Source: Stenotrophomonas sp. BIO128-Bstrain (GTDB lineage Bacteria > Pseudomonadota > Gammaproteobacteria > Xanthomonadales > Xanthomonadaceae). From it: a stretch of 64,000 bases of DNA. The DNA is taken from NCBI RefSeq assembly GCF_030128875.1, contig NZ_CP124620.1, positions 1,364,001 through 1,428,000 of the forward strand, in the 5' to 3' direction. The first letter of the stretch is position 1. Each line of letters begins with the position of its first letter. The position numbers and the translations under genes are program-made. The notes beneath the pieces were generated by a model. It was not told the origin of the DNA, searched no databases, and saw only the letters and a program-made list of their open reading frames with translations. Shown piece after piece: positions 44,570 to 52,843 of the stretch.

Positions 44570-45496
44570 ATGACCAACGCCCCCTTCTATCCCATCGGCA
44601 CCCCCGGCCAGCCCTGGGGCGCTGAAGAGAAGGCGCAGTGGCGTGCCCGCCAGGTGCCGCAGCGGCGCTATGCCGATGACGTGCTGCCAGCGGTGGACGC
44701 ACTGCGCGATGCGTTCGAGGTGACCCAGTACGGCACGCTCGACTACGCCCCGGACCAGTACCCGCTGTTCGCCGTGCGCAGCCGCGACTGGAACCCCGCG
44801 CTGCCGACGATGCTGGTCACCGGCGGCATCCACGGCTACGAAACCAGTGGCGTGCAGGGTGCCCTTCAGTTCCTGCAGGCCCGCGCGGTCGAGTACGCCG
44901 GGCGCGCCAATCTGCTGGTGGTGCCCTGCGTCAGCCCGTGGGGCTACGAGCGCATCCAGCGCTGGAACGCCGAGGCGATCGATCCGAACCGCTCCTTCAT
45001 CGTCAACAGCCCGGCGGCCGAAGCGGCCGAGCTGATTGCTCTCGTCGCGCCGCTGAAGGGCAGTATCGTGATGCATATCGACCTGCACGAAACCACGGAC
45101 AGCGATGAAACCGAGTTCCGCCCGGCCCTGGCCGCGCGCGACGGCAAGCCGTTCGAGCCGGGCCTGATCCCGGATGGTTTCTATCTGGTCGATGACAGCG
45201 AGAACCCGCAGCCTGCGTTCCAGACCGCCGTCAACGCGGCCGTCGAACGGGTGACCCACATCGCCCCGGCTGACGACAAGGGCGAAATCATCGGCTCGCC
45301 GGTGGTCGCCCCCGGCGTGATCGAATATCCGCTGGAAAAGCTGGGCCTGTGCGCCAGTGTCAGCGGTGCGACCTTCACCACCACCACCGAGGTGTATCCG
45401 GACAGCCCGCGCGCGACCCCGCAGCAGTGCAACGATGCCCAGGTGGCGGCGATCTGCGCGGCGATCGATTACGCGTTGGCCGCCCCCAGGAACTGA
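44570..45496 (+). CDS. M14 family zinc carboxypeptidase-like protein
   Basis: This 308-residue metallocarboxypeptidase has zinc ligands H88 and E91 (GGIHGYETSG) and a third His in VMHIDLHETTD (H169 or H173); DPNRSF (138-143) provides substrate-binding Asn/Arg. A Glu near the C terminus (TTTTEVYPDSP) matches the general base. No signal peptide, so it is a cytoplasmic M14 of the succinylglutamate-desuccinylase-like sort, acting on small N-acyl or peptide substrates. An extended -10-like TGGTAAAAT ends about 35 bases upstream. Its 3' end overlaps the convergent LysR gene by 28 bp. Confidence 0.85.
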   Translation: MTNAPFYPIGTPGQPWGAEEKAQWRARQVPQRRYADDVLPAVDALRDAFEVTQYGTLDYAPDQYPLFAVRSRDWNPALPTMLVTGGIHGYETSGVQGALQFLQARAVEYAGRANLLVVPCVSPWGYERIQRWNAEAIDPNRSFIVNSPAAEAAELIALVAPLKGSIVMHIDLHETTDSDETEFRPALAARDGKPFEPGLIPDGFYLVDDSENPQPAFQTAVNAAVERVTHIAPADDKGEIIGSPVVAPGVIEYPLEKLGLCASVSGATFTTTTEVYPDSPRATPQQCNDAQVAAICAAIDYALAAPRN

Positions 45497-46335
45497 TCCA
45501 GCAACCACAGCGCGGCCGGCCCCAGCGGCGCACCCTTGCGCCACACCGCATCGGTGGAAACCAGCCGTGGCCAGCCCGGCAGGGGCAGCTCCACCAGCAT
45601 GCCCCGGCCGTAGCGCGTGACCAGCGCGCGCGGCAGTTCGGCCCAGCCGAAGCCGTCCTCGGCCATCTCCAGCACCATCAGGTAGTCCGAGGCGGACCAC
45701 GTCCGCCCGCGTGCGTGGCCCTCACGGCAGGCGTCGCCGCTCAGGCAGATCTGGCGATGACGGGCCAGGTGCGATTCCTCCGGCGTGGCCACGGCGGCCA
45801 GCGGGTGAGCGGCGGCCACGAATACCGCCATCTCCGCACGCAGGGGCAGGGCGCGTACCGCCAGTTCGGAAGGATAGGACGGCTGATGCGGGATCAGCCC
45901 GAGCTGGGCGCGCCCGCGCTGCACCACCTCGAGCACGTCGTGGCCTTCGGCATCCAGCCACTCAAGTTCGATATCCGGGAAGCGTTGCTCGAACCGCTGC
46001 AGCAGATGCTGGTCGGGATTGAGCTGGTAGATGTCCGAGAACACCAGGGTAAGGCGCGGTTCGACCTCGTCGGCCAGGCGGATGCTGAGCTGCTCGAGGC
46101 GGTCGGCGGCGGCCAGGATTTCCTGCGCATGGCCGAGCACTTTGCGGCCGTCTTCGGTCAGCACCGGGTAACGACCACTGCGATCGAACAGGGTGAGGCC
46201 CAGATCCGCTTCCAGCGTGGCGATCGCGGTGCTGATGGTGGATTGGGTCTTCTTCAAACGGCGTGCGGCGGCGGAGAACGAGCCGAGGGCCGCGGCCTCG
46301 ACGAACGCGTGCAGGGATTCAGGGCCATAACGCAT
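45469..46335 (-). CDS. LysR family regulator divergent from mdtJI
   Basis: This 288-residue LTTR has an HTH in MRYGPESLHAFVEAAALGSFSAAARRLKKTQSTIS (1-35) and an effector domain with LTLVFSDIYQLNPDQ and a basic, conserved EEVRLT-like ordering. Stress or polyamine sensing is plausible because it faces an SMR pair transcribed away from it, 295 bp off. Start ATG 46335 matches the family; in-frame ATGs at 46365 and further upstream are possible but add no HTH residues. Its last 28 bp overlap the carboxypeptidase gene. Confidence 0.85.
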   Translation of the reverse strand: MRYGPESLHAFVEAAALGSFSAAARRLKKTQSTISTAIATLEADLGLTLFDRSGRYPVLTEDGRKVLGHAQEILAAADRLEQLSIRLADEVEPRLTLVFSDIYQLNPDQHLLQRFEQRFPDIELEWLDAEGHDVLEVVQRGRAQLGLIPHQPSYPSELAVRALPLRAEMAVFVAAAHPLAAVATPEESHLARHRQICLSGDACREGHARGRTWSASDYLMVLEMAEDGFGWAELPRALVTRYGRGMLVELPLPGWPRLVSTDAVWRKGAPLGPAALWLLDQFLGAANA

Positions 46336-46431
46336 GGATGTATCGCCTTTGTCGATGGATTCCATCTTGGGACTGATGGAAAAGGCGATGATAATGGGCG
46401 CGTCGCTTGGGTGCCATGGCCCGGCTGGCGC

Positions 46432-46456
46432 GTACCGACCAACGGTCGGCACCTAC
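46432..46456 (-). repeat. variant SMAG/GTAG REP unit
   Basis: GTACCGACC-AAC-GGTCGGCAC followed by CTAC is the GTAG element in minus orientation with a GTGCCGACC-type arm. It lies in the spacer between the LysR gene and mdtJ. Confidence 0.75.
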
Positions 46457-46458
46457 CG

Positions 46459-46489
46459 GATGCGGTGCCGATGCGGTGCCGACGGTGCC
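46459..46489. repeat. 11-bp tandem GATGCGGTGCC
   Basis: Two exact copies (46459-46469, 46470-46480) are followed by a shortened third (GACGGTGCC, 46481-46489). They form short alternating G/C dyads in the 295-bp spacer before mdtJ. They could be regulator half-sites or REP debris. Confidence 0.55.
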
Positions 46490-46630
46490 CACGGTACCGC
46501 CAGTGCCGACCCGGTGTCGGCAGCCATGTCACCCGGCCAGCAGCGACGCACGCGCATCCGCCATCCCGGCCGATGCCCCGGTGCCCGGGCATTCCGCCGG
46601 CGCGCACCGGCCGCCATCAAGGAGCTTTCC

Positions 46631-47002
46631 ATGCACACACAGGTGCATTCGCAACCCCGTGCCCGCGGCGGCCTGATCGCCTGGGCCTGCCTGACCGTGG
46701 CGATCGTCGCCGAAGTGGTCGGTACCTCGTTCATGGCCGACGCCGCCCGTCATGGCGGCTATGTGGGCTATGCCGTGATGGCCGTGGCCCTGGCCATTTC
46801 GTATTACTTCCTTGCGCTGTCGGTGCGCGGCATCGCGGTCGGTGTCGCCTACGCGGTATGGGAAGGCCTCGGCCTGACCCTGCTGACCCTGGTCGGTATT
46901 TTCGTGTTCAAGGACAGCCTGTCGGTGCAGCAGATGATCGGCCTGGTGATGGCGGCGGTCGGCATCGTCTGCGTCACGCTCGGCGAGGAGCACACGCCAT
47001 GA
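46631..47002 (+). CDS. mdtJ: SMR exporter subunit MdtJ-like
   Basis: This 123-residue four-helix small multidrug resistance protein has the essential proton/substrate Glu (E28, VAEVVGTSFM) and family motif VAYAVWEGLGLTLLT. With MdtI it forms a heterodimer that exports spermidine in E. coli. ATG 46631 follows GGAG about six bases upstream. The stop overlaps the mdtI start (ATGA), ensuring equal synthesis. Confidence 0.85.
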   Translation: MHTQVHSQPRARGGLIAWACLTVAIVAEVVGTSFMADAARHGGYVGYAVMAVALAISYYFLALSVRGIAVGVAYAVWEGLGLTLLTLVGIFVFKDSLSVQQMIGLVMAAVGIVCVTLGEEHTP

Positions 47003-47319
47003 ATCTCACCGCTTTCCTGTTCGTGGTCTGCTCGGCCCTGATCGACATCGCAGCCAACATGATGGTCGCCAAGTCCGATGGCTTCCGTAAGCCGGCGTGG
47101 GGCGTCGCCGCGATCGTGCTGGTCTGGATCGCGTTCGCGATGCTCGGCCAGGCGGTCAAGACCCTGGACCTGGCCACCGCTTACGCGATGTGGGGTGCGA
47201 TCGGTGTGATCGGGACCGCGCTGTGCGGGCGCGTGCTGTTCGGCAATCGTCTGCGCCCGATCGGCTGGGTGGGCATCGCGCTCGTCACCGCGGCGGTGGT
47301 GGTGCTGTCCAGCCACTGA
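46999..47319 (+). CDS. mdtI: SMR exporter subunit MdtI-like
   Basis: This 106-residue, four-helix partner of MdtJ resembles E. coli MdtI in SDGFRKPAWGV and LDLATAYAMWGAIGV. The helix-1 carboxylate is Asp (D16, ALIDIAAN) where SMR proteins normally have Glu. Substrate is likely spermidine or another cation. It ends six bases before the convergent PEP-mutase gene. Confidence 0.85.
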   Translation: MNLTAFLFVVCSALIDIAANMMVAKSDGFRKPAWGVAAIVLVWIAFAMLGQAVKTLDLATAYAMWGAIGVIGTALCGRVLFGNRLRPIGWVGIALVTAAVVVLSSH

Positions 47320-47325
47320 TCCCGC

Positions 47326-48150
47326 TCAGCGGAACAACTGGTTCAACACCGTGCCGGAGGCCGCGTCCGCGAAGCCGTCGAAGCGGCCTTCGTCCTTGAG
47401 CAACTGCGCGGCGCGCATCATCCCGCCCCAGGCAGTACGCGCCATCGCACCGCCAACGCTCACCCGGCGCACGCCCATGGCGGCAATGTCCTGCAGGGTG
47501 AACGGCAACGCGCTGCCCACCAGCAGGTTCACCGGTCGCGGTGCCACTGCGGCCACCACCGCCTCGATCTGCTCGCGGGTGCTGATGCCCGGTGCGTAGA
47601 GGCAGTCCGCACCTGCCTCGGCATAGGCGCGCAACCGCGTGATCGCATCCTCCAGATCCGGGCGGCCGACGAAGAAGTTTTCGGCACGGCCGATCAGCAA
47701 CACGTCCTCACCGGCCTCGTCGATCGCACGGCGCGCCGCGCGCACCCGGGCCACGGCATCGTCCAGCGTGCGCAGCGGATGGTCCGGGTCCGGGCTGGCG
47801 TCTTCGATGGAGATGCCAGCCACGCCCGTGGCGATGGCAAGGGCGACGTTGCGGCCGACCTCCTGCAGCGTGCCGAAGCCATCGCCGAAATCGGCGTTCA
47901 ACGGCAGCGGGGTCGCGGCGGCGAGGGAGCGGAGATGGGCGAGCGTTTCCTCCAGCGTCAACGTGCCATCGGCCTGCGCCTGGCTCCACGCATAGCCGGA
48001 GCTGGTGGAGGCCAGTGCCTGGAAACCGAGGCTGTGCAGATAGCGTGCGCTGCCGGCGTCCCACGGGTTGGGCAGCACGAAGCAGCCGTCATCGTGCAAC
48101 GCGCGGAAGGCCGCGCGGCGCGGGCGGGGATCGAAGGACAGGTCCGTCAT
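47326..48150 (-). CDS. isocitrate lyase/PEP mutase superfamily protein
   Basis: This 274-residue TIM barrel has NPWDAGSARYLHSLGFQALASTSSGYA, ADFGDGFG (metal/substrate acids), ISIEDASPDP and IGRAENFF. The KKCGH loop of isocitrate lyase is missing, placing it in the short PEPM group whose members cleave or isomerise 2-oxo or oxaloacetate-like compounds. The reaction here is unassigned. ATG 48150 (MTDLSFDP) is preferred; ATG 48159 is nearly equivalent. It lies directly after the TonB receptor gene on the same strand, with 97 bp between. Confidence 0.83.
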   Translation of the reverse strand: MTDLSFDPRPRRAAFRALHDDGCFVLPNPWDAGSARYLHSLGFQALASTSSGYAWSQAQADGTLTLEETLAHLRSLAAATPLPLNADFGDGFGTLQEVGRNVALAIATGVAGISIEDASPDPDHPLRTLDDAVARVRAARRAIDEAGEDVLLIGRAENFFVGRPDLEDAITRLRAYAEAGADCLYAPGISTREQIEAVVAAVAPRPVNLLVGSALPFTLQDIAAMGVRRVSVGGAMARTAWGGMMRAAQLLKDEGRFDGFADAASGTVLNQLFR

Positions 48151-48247
48151 CGTGCGCATCCGGTAAGCAGTGGCCTGATGGTAACGCCCGCCGCTGCCAC
48201 GCCCATGCTGCGCTGCGCGACCGCCTGGGCCGCGCAGCGCCGTCACA

Positions 48248-50425
48248 TCAGAACGCGATGGTGCCCTGCAGGTACAGCGTTCGCGGCTGGCCGACGAACT
48301 TGCCGCCGTTGTTGTCGGTGGAGCGCGTGTAGTAGCGGCGGTCGAACAGGTTCTTGACCCCGATCGCCAGCTTCAGATCGTGCAGCTCTGGCCCGAAGTC
48401 GTAGCCGGCGCGCACGGCGACGGTGGAGTACCCGGCGATGTCGCCGAGGCGACCGGTCGGGTCTTCCTCGGTCACATAGGTCGCGCCCGGGTTCGGGGTG
48501 CCCGGCGAGCGCTGGCCGGACTGGGCGAACACATCGGCGTTGAAGGTCCAGCGGTCGATCGCATAGCGCGCGCCGAACGAGCCGACATTGCGCGAGTACA
48601 GCGGCAGGTCCTTGCCGGCAAACGCACCGGCGCGGGCGGTGGCCTCGGTCCAGGTGTAGGTCATCGACAGCTGCAGGCCGGTGAGTGCGTCGCTGAGCTG
48701 GCCCATGTCGTAACGCAGCGCCGACTCCGCGCCGCGGTGCCGGGTCGCGCCCAGGTCGGTCCACATGCCTTCGCCGACGATCGAGCGGGCCAGCTGCAGT
48801 TCCTTGTCGAAATCGACGTTGAACAGGGTGAATTCGCCGCTCAGGCCGCTGCCGTTGTAGTGCGTGCCCAGCTCATAGGTCGTTGCCGATTCAGGATGCA
48901 GGCCCTCAGTGGTCGAGGCCAGCTGGCTGTACTGCTGCGGGCCGAACGACTTGCCGCCATTGGCGAACAGCGACCAGTGATCGCCCAGGCGGTACAGCAC
49001 CGAGAGCGTGGGGAGGGTCTCGCGCGAGTCGATGCTCGGGGTCAGCACGCTGCTGACCGCGCCACTGGTGGCGAGGTTGGTCACGGTGTTGAAGGTGCGG
49101 ATGTCCTCCACACGCACGCCGGGCGTGAGGGTCCAGTTGCCGATATCGATGCGGTCATCGATGTAGAACGCATGGGCGGTCGTGCCACCGCGGCTGGTCT
49201 GGTACGGGAGCAGCGGCAGATCGAAGCCGGCCACCGCCGCGCCCGGCGGGTAGTAGCGGGTGCGCGAGGCCACCTCGCTGCTGGCCTCCTTCAGGTAGCG
49301 GTAGCCCACGCTCACTTCCTGCACGACCGTGCCGGTGGTGAACAGGCGCGAATAGCGCGGCTCCACGCCCAGGTAGTGGTAGCTGCGCGGCGCGGCGGTG
49401 AGGCGGCGCTGGCCGCTGGTGGCACCGGTGCCGTCCTGCTCGATGTAGCTGCCGCGGAAGGAATCCACGTAGTAGCCCAGCACCTCGACATTGTTGCGGC
49501 CGTCGCTGAAGCTGTACTTCAGCGAGCCATCGCTGCGGCGCCCGTTGAACACGTCATACGGGCGGGTGGACTGGAACGGATCGGCGGCGTATTCGGCGGT
49601 GGTCAGGCCACCGGGCATGCGCCCGCTGCCTTCGAAGTGGTGCAGCGACATCGCCAGGTCGCCGGCGTTGCCCAACGCATAGGACGCCTTGAGCAGGACA
49701 TCGTCGATGTCGGTCTTGTCATTGCTGCTGCGCCAGCCGTCGCCGTGGGTGCCCGAGTACAGCAGCGCCGCGCCGAGCCCACCGTCGGTGGTACCGCCCA
49801 GGAACAGGCTGGGGACGGTCTTCAGGTTGCCGCCCTGGCCGTACATCTCCGAGGCAAAGCCCAGCGAGCCGGCGACGTCCTTCGGAATCGCGCGGGTCAC
49901 GAAGTTGATGATGCCGCCCACGTTCTGCGGCCCGTAGCGGACCGAGCCGGCACCGCGCACCACGTCCACCGATTCCAGGTTGCCCAGCGCGACCGGGGCC
50001 AGCGACAGCTGCGGCTGGCCATACGGGGCATACGACATCGGCACGCCGTCCATCAACACGTAGGAGCGCGGCGACAGGCGCGAGGTGAGGCCGCGCACGC
50101 CCACGTTGAGCGACACATCGCTGCCGCCGGTGCCATTGCTTTCCTGCACCTGCACGCCGGGAATCTGGCGCAGCACGTCACGCACGCTGGTCGAGCCGCT
50201 CTCGGCGATGCGCTGCGCCTCCACGATGCTGCGCGCCCCCGGATGGTCGAGCAGCTTGGCTTCGGTCGGGTTGTCCAGCCAGTTGCCGGTGACGGTGACG
50301 GCATCCAACTGCGTGGCGTCGAGCGCGGCGGCCTGCGCTGCGGCCAGGTGCGGGGCGCTGGCCAGAACCAGGCCGATGGCGGTCGCGATCGCGGCGAGGG
50401 TGGGGCGTGCGGGGAGGGCGTGCAT
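48248..50425 (-). CDS. FecA-like TonB-dependent siderophore receptor
   Basis: This 725-residue receptor has a signal peptide (MHALPARPTLAAIATAIG, cleavage after AAAQA) and TonB box LDAVTVTGNW. The plug has RDVLRQIPGVQVQESNGTGG, then VRGLTSRLSPRSYVLMDGVPM, then VDVVRGAGSVRYGPQNVGGIINFVT. The barrel ends QGTIAF with the terminal Phe of outer-membrane proteins. The closest look is to ferric-dicitrate (FecA)-type receptors; no fecIR gene is nearby. ATG 50425 was chosen for the signal peptide; a much longer in-frame start is not supported. A candidate Fur box lies 73 bp upstream. Confidence 0.9.
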   Translation of the reverse strand: MHALPARPTLAAIATAIGLVLASAPHLAAAQAAALDATQLDAVTVTGNWLDNPTEAKLLDHPGARSIVEAQRIAESGSTSVRDVLRQIPGVQVQESNGTGGSDVSLNVGVRGLTSRLSPRSYVLMDGVPMSYAPYGQPQLSLAPVALGNLESVDVVRGAGSVRYGPQNVGGIINFVTRAIPKDVAGSLGFASEMYGQGGNLKTVPSLFLGGTTDGGLGAALLYSGTHGDGWRSSNDKTDIDDVLLKASYALGNAGDLAMSLHHFEGSGRMPGGLTTAEYAADPFQSTRPYDVFNGRRSDGSLKYSFSDGRNNVEVLGYYVDSFRGSYIEQDGTGATSGQRRLTAAPRSYHYLGVEPRYSRLFTTGTVVQEVSVGYRYLKEASSEVASRTRYYPPGAAVAGFDLPLLPYQTSRGGTTAHAFYIDDRIDIGNWTLTPGVRVEDIRTFNTVTNLATSGAVSSVLTPSIDSRETLPTLSVLYRLGDHWSLFANGGKSFGPQQYSQLASTTEGLHPESATTYELGTHYNGSGLSGEFTLFNVDFDKELQLARSIVGEGMWTDLGATRHRGAESALRYDMGQLSDALTGLQLSMTYTWTEATARAGAFAGKDLPLYSRNVGSFGARYAIDRWTFNADVFAQSGQRSPGTPNPGATYVTEEDPTGRLGDIAGYSTVAVRAGYDFGPELHDLKLAIGVKNLFDRRYYTRSTDNNGGKFVGQPRTLYLQGTIAF

Positions 50426-50497
50426 GGGTACGGCGGTCCGGTCGGGCGAGGGCAGGCCGCGGGCGTGCGCGCCTGGGAAAAACCGGCGGATCGTACA

Positions 50498-50516
50498 GCA
50501 AATGGGAATCATCTGC
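50498..50516 (-). promoter_or_regulatory. candidate Fur box before the FecA-like gene
   Basis: On the minus strand GCAGATGATTCCCATTTGC agrees with 12 of 19 positions of the classical Fur consensus, including the core GAT and CATT blocks. It sits 73 bp before the receptor start. Iron repression is therefore plausible but not certain. Confidence 0.5.
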
Positions 50517-50605
50517 GTTGTCAGGGCCCCGACCGCTTGCCCGGGTGCCTTCTGCGTGCAAGTCTGGGGCTGCGCCGGGCCGCCGGCGCAGCCAAGGAGG
50601 CGCGC

Positions 50606-50806
50606 ATGCTCGAGGTGATCGATCTGCTGTTGGCCCCGCTGTTCAGGATCAGCCCGGTGCGGTACCTGCGCGACCCGGCCTACCGCCAGCGCATCCACCG
50701 CGAACAAGGCAAGGCCGGGCGCTATCGCATGATCTTCCTGATGCTGCTCGTACTGGCCGCGATCGCACTGTTGGCGCTGGTGATCCTCGCGCGCTACGGG
50801 CGTTAG
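50606..50806 (+). CDS. tiny single-helix membrane protein
   Basis: This 66-residue protein has a basic cytoplasmic-like N-terminal half (LRDPAYRQRIHREQGKAGRYR) and one transmembrane helix (IFLMLLVLAAIALLALVILA). It has an excellent Shine-Dalgarno, AAGGAGG, five bases before the ATG. I recognise no family. It lies between the divergent FecA-like gene and the convergent MFS gene. Confidence 0.65.
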   Translation: MLEVIDLLLAPLFRISPVRYLRDPAYRQRIHREQGKAGRYRMIFLMLLVLAAIALLALVILARYGR

Positions 50807-50827
50807 CGAGGAACAGTCAGGGCAGTC

Positions 50828-51967
50828 TCAGGCGCGCACCCACCGCGCGCACAGCCCCACCAGCACCAGCGTCACCGCCACCGCGCTGAAGGCGAACACC
50901 AGGCTGCTGGCCTGCGCCACGAAACCGATCAGTGCCGGGCCGGCCAGCACACCGGCATAGCCGAGCGTGGTGATCGCCGGGATGGCCAGGCTTTCCGGCA
51001 TGACCTTCTGGTTGCCGGCCATCGAGAACAGGGCCGGCACGATGTTGGCGCAGCCCAGGCCGACCAGGGCATAACCGCACAGGGCCAGCGGCATCCAGGT
51101 CGCGAAGGTGGCCAGCGCGAAGCCCGACGCCGCGACCAGGCTGCCGATCAGGATCGAACGATGGCGGCCGAGCCTGGCCACCACGCCATCGCCGACGAGA
51201 CGGGTCACGGTCATCGCGATGGCAAAGGCCAGGTAGCCCAGGCCGGCGCGCGAGGGATCGACCTGCTGCACCTCATGCAGGAACACCGCGCTCCAGTCCA
51301 GCACCGAGCCTTCGGCCAGGAACGCCACGAAACACAGCACGCCGATCGCGAGCACCACGCCGTGCGGCACCGCGAACATCGGCGCATCACTGGGGGCCTT
51401 GTCGGTCCGCCAGTGCGGCAGCGAAAGGGCCAACAGCGCGGCCATCACCGCCGACGCCAGCAGGCAGACCAGCCACGGCGGCAGGTGGAACGCGAGCAGG
51501 GCGGTCATCGCGCCGGCACCGACGGCACCGCCGATGCTGTAGAACGCGTGGAAGCCGGACATCATCGGCCGGCCGCTGTCGCGCTCGACCATGATCGCCT
51601 GCATGTTCATCACGCAATCGCAGGCGCCCACGCCGGCACCGAACACGAACAGCACCAGGCCCAGGGTCAGCGGCGAGGGCGCGACGGCAAGCAGGGGCAG
51701 GGTGGCGATCACCATCACCAGCGTGGCGATCATGACTGCGCGGCAGCCGTGGCGTGCGGCGAGCATGCCGGCGATCGGCATCGCCAGCAGCGAGCCGGCG
51801 CCCAGGCACAGCAGCACCAGGCCCAGTGAACCTTCATCCAGCCCGGTGCGGTGCTTGGCGAACGGGACCAGCGGCGCCCAGGCAGCGGTGGCGAAGCCGG
51901 GCAGGAAAAAGGCGGCGCGGGTGGCGTGCTGCTGCCCGCGGGCGGCAACGGAAGAGAGCGGGGTCAT
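50828..51967 (-). CDS. MFS transporter, YbjJ-like
   Basis: This 379-residue, 12-helix major facilitator has AGMLAARHGCRAVMI (motif A variant), an acidic-free helix 4, and the second-half motif DGVVARLGRHRSILIG. It resembles E. coli YbjJ and fucose-permease-type carriers. Substrate is probably a sugar or small polar compound, because a DeoR-family regulator is encoded 25 bp upstream in the same operon. Start ATG 51967 was chosen because longer frames run back into the regulator gene without homology. Confidence 0.82.
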   Translation of the reverse strand: MTPLSSVAARGQQHATRAAFFLPGFATAAWAPLVPFAKHRTGLDEGSLGLVLLCLGAGSLLAMPIAGMLAARHGCRAVMIATLVMVIATLPLLAVAPSPLTLGLVLFVFGAGVGACDCVMNMQAIMVERDSGRPMMSGFHAFYSIGGAVGAGAMTALLAFHLPPWLVCLLASAVMAALLALSLPHWRTDKAPSDAPMFAVPHGVVLAIGVLCFVAFLAEGSVLDWSAVFLHEVQQVDPSRAGLGYLAFAIAMTVTRLVGDGVVARLGRHRSILIGSLVAASGFALATFATWMPLALCGYALVGLGCANIVPALFSMAGNQKVMPESLAIPAITTLGYAGVLAGPALIGFVAQASSLVFAFSAVAVTLVLVGLCARWVRA

Positions 51968-51992
51968 TGGTCTGGAGATTCCTGGGAAAGTG

Positions 51993-52775
51993 TCAACGGC
52001 GCGAGGCGAGCTGGATATCCACGCCGCGACGGACGAATGCATCGATCTGCGGCGCAGGCGCATCGGCTTCGAGCACCAGCACATCGATGTCATTGACGGT
52101 GCCGATGCGATGGCTCGCCTGGGCGCCGAGCTTGTCGTTGGTGGCCACCACCACGCAGCGGCTGCTGGCGGCCAGCATCGCCCGCTTGAGGGCGGCTTCT
52201 TCGCCATCGACCGCCCACAGCCCCTGCTGCGCATCCACTGCGCAGGTGCCGATGAAGAACAGATCCACGCGCAGTCCGCCCATGGCCTCCAGTGCCTGCG
52301 CGCCCACGGTGGCGCCGATGCGAGGGTCAAGGCGGCCGCCGATCAGCGTGACCTCGATGCCGCCGCGCGCCATCAGGGTGAGCGCGATATCCGGTGCATT
52401 GGTCAGAATATGCAGGCCTTCCAGCGCTGGCAGGCAGGCGGCGATGGCGCTGTTGGTGGAACCGGCATCGAGCAGAACGGTGTCGCCGGCCCGGATCTGA
52501 GCGGCGGCCTCGCGTGCCAGTGCCTGTTTCTGCGTTTTCTGCACAGTTTGGCGGGCACTCAGCGGGGGGAAGTCCGGGGTGGCGGGCAGTGCGCCGCCAT
52601 ACACCTTCCGGCACAGGCCCTGCTGCGCGAGATCGCGCAGATCGCGGCGAATCGAGTCCTCGGAGACCTGAAGGTCAACTGCCAGCTGGGCCGAAAGAAC
52701 CCGGCCGTGTTGCTGGAGCAGGCCGAGGATGGTCTGCTGGCGTTCGCTGGGGAGCGTGTCCGGGGCGGGTGTCAT
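51993..52775 (-). CDS. DeoR/GlpR family transcriptional regulator
   Basis: This 260-residue repressor has the DeoR HTH at about 10-60 (SERQQTILGLLQQHGRV, SEDSIRRDLRDLAQQG, CRKVYGGA) and a C-terminal DeoRC sugar-phosphate-binding domain (DTVLLDAGSTNSAIAACL, FFIGTCAVDAQQGLW). It is the first gene of an operon with the MFS carrier and probably represses both until a phosphorylated sugar binds. A sigma-70-like promoter is visible 40-68 bp upstream of its start. Confidence 0.9.
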   Translation of the reverse strand: MTPAPDTLPSERQQTILGLLQQHGRVLSAQLAVDLQVSEDSIRRDLRDLAQQGLCRKVYGGALPATPDFPPLSARQTVQKTQKQALAREAAAQIRAGDTVLLDAGSTNSAIAACLPALEGLHILTNAPDIALTLMARGGIEVTLIGGRLDPRIGATVGAQALEAMGGLRVDLFFIGTCAVDAQQGLWAVDGEEAALKRAMLAASSRCVVVATNDKLGAQASHRIGTVNDIDVLVLEADAPAPQIDAFVRRGVDIQLASRR

Positions 52776-52814
52776 GGCGAAAGCGGCCTGTGCTGAGTCT
52801 GCGTGTTGATGCGC

Positions 52815-52843
52815 ATTCTATTGAAGTACGCATGAACGTGCAA
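52815..52843 (-). promoter_or_regulatory. sigma-70-type promoter of the deoR-MFS operon
   Basis: On the minus strand TTGCAC (52843-52838) and TAGAAT (52820-52815) are separated by exactly 17 bp. The transcript would begin about 32 bp before the DeoR start codon. Confidence 0.7.

Noticed and set aside
48380..50806. 808-residue plus-strand frame
   Set aside because: It is antisense to the FecA-like receptor; only the last 66 codons (from 50606) look like a real gene.
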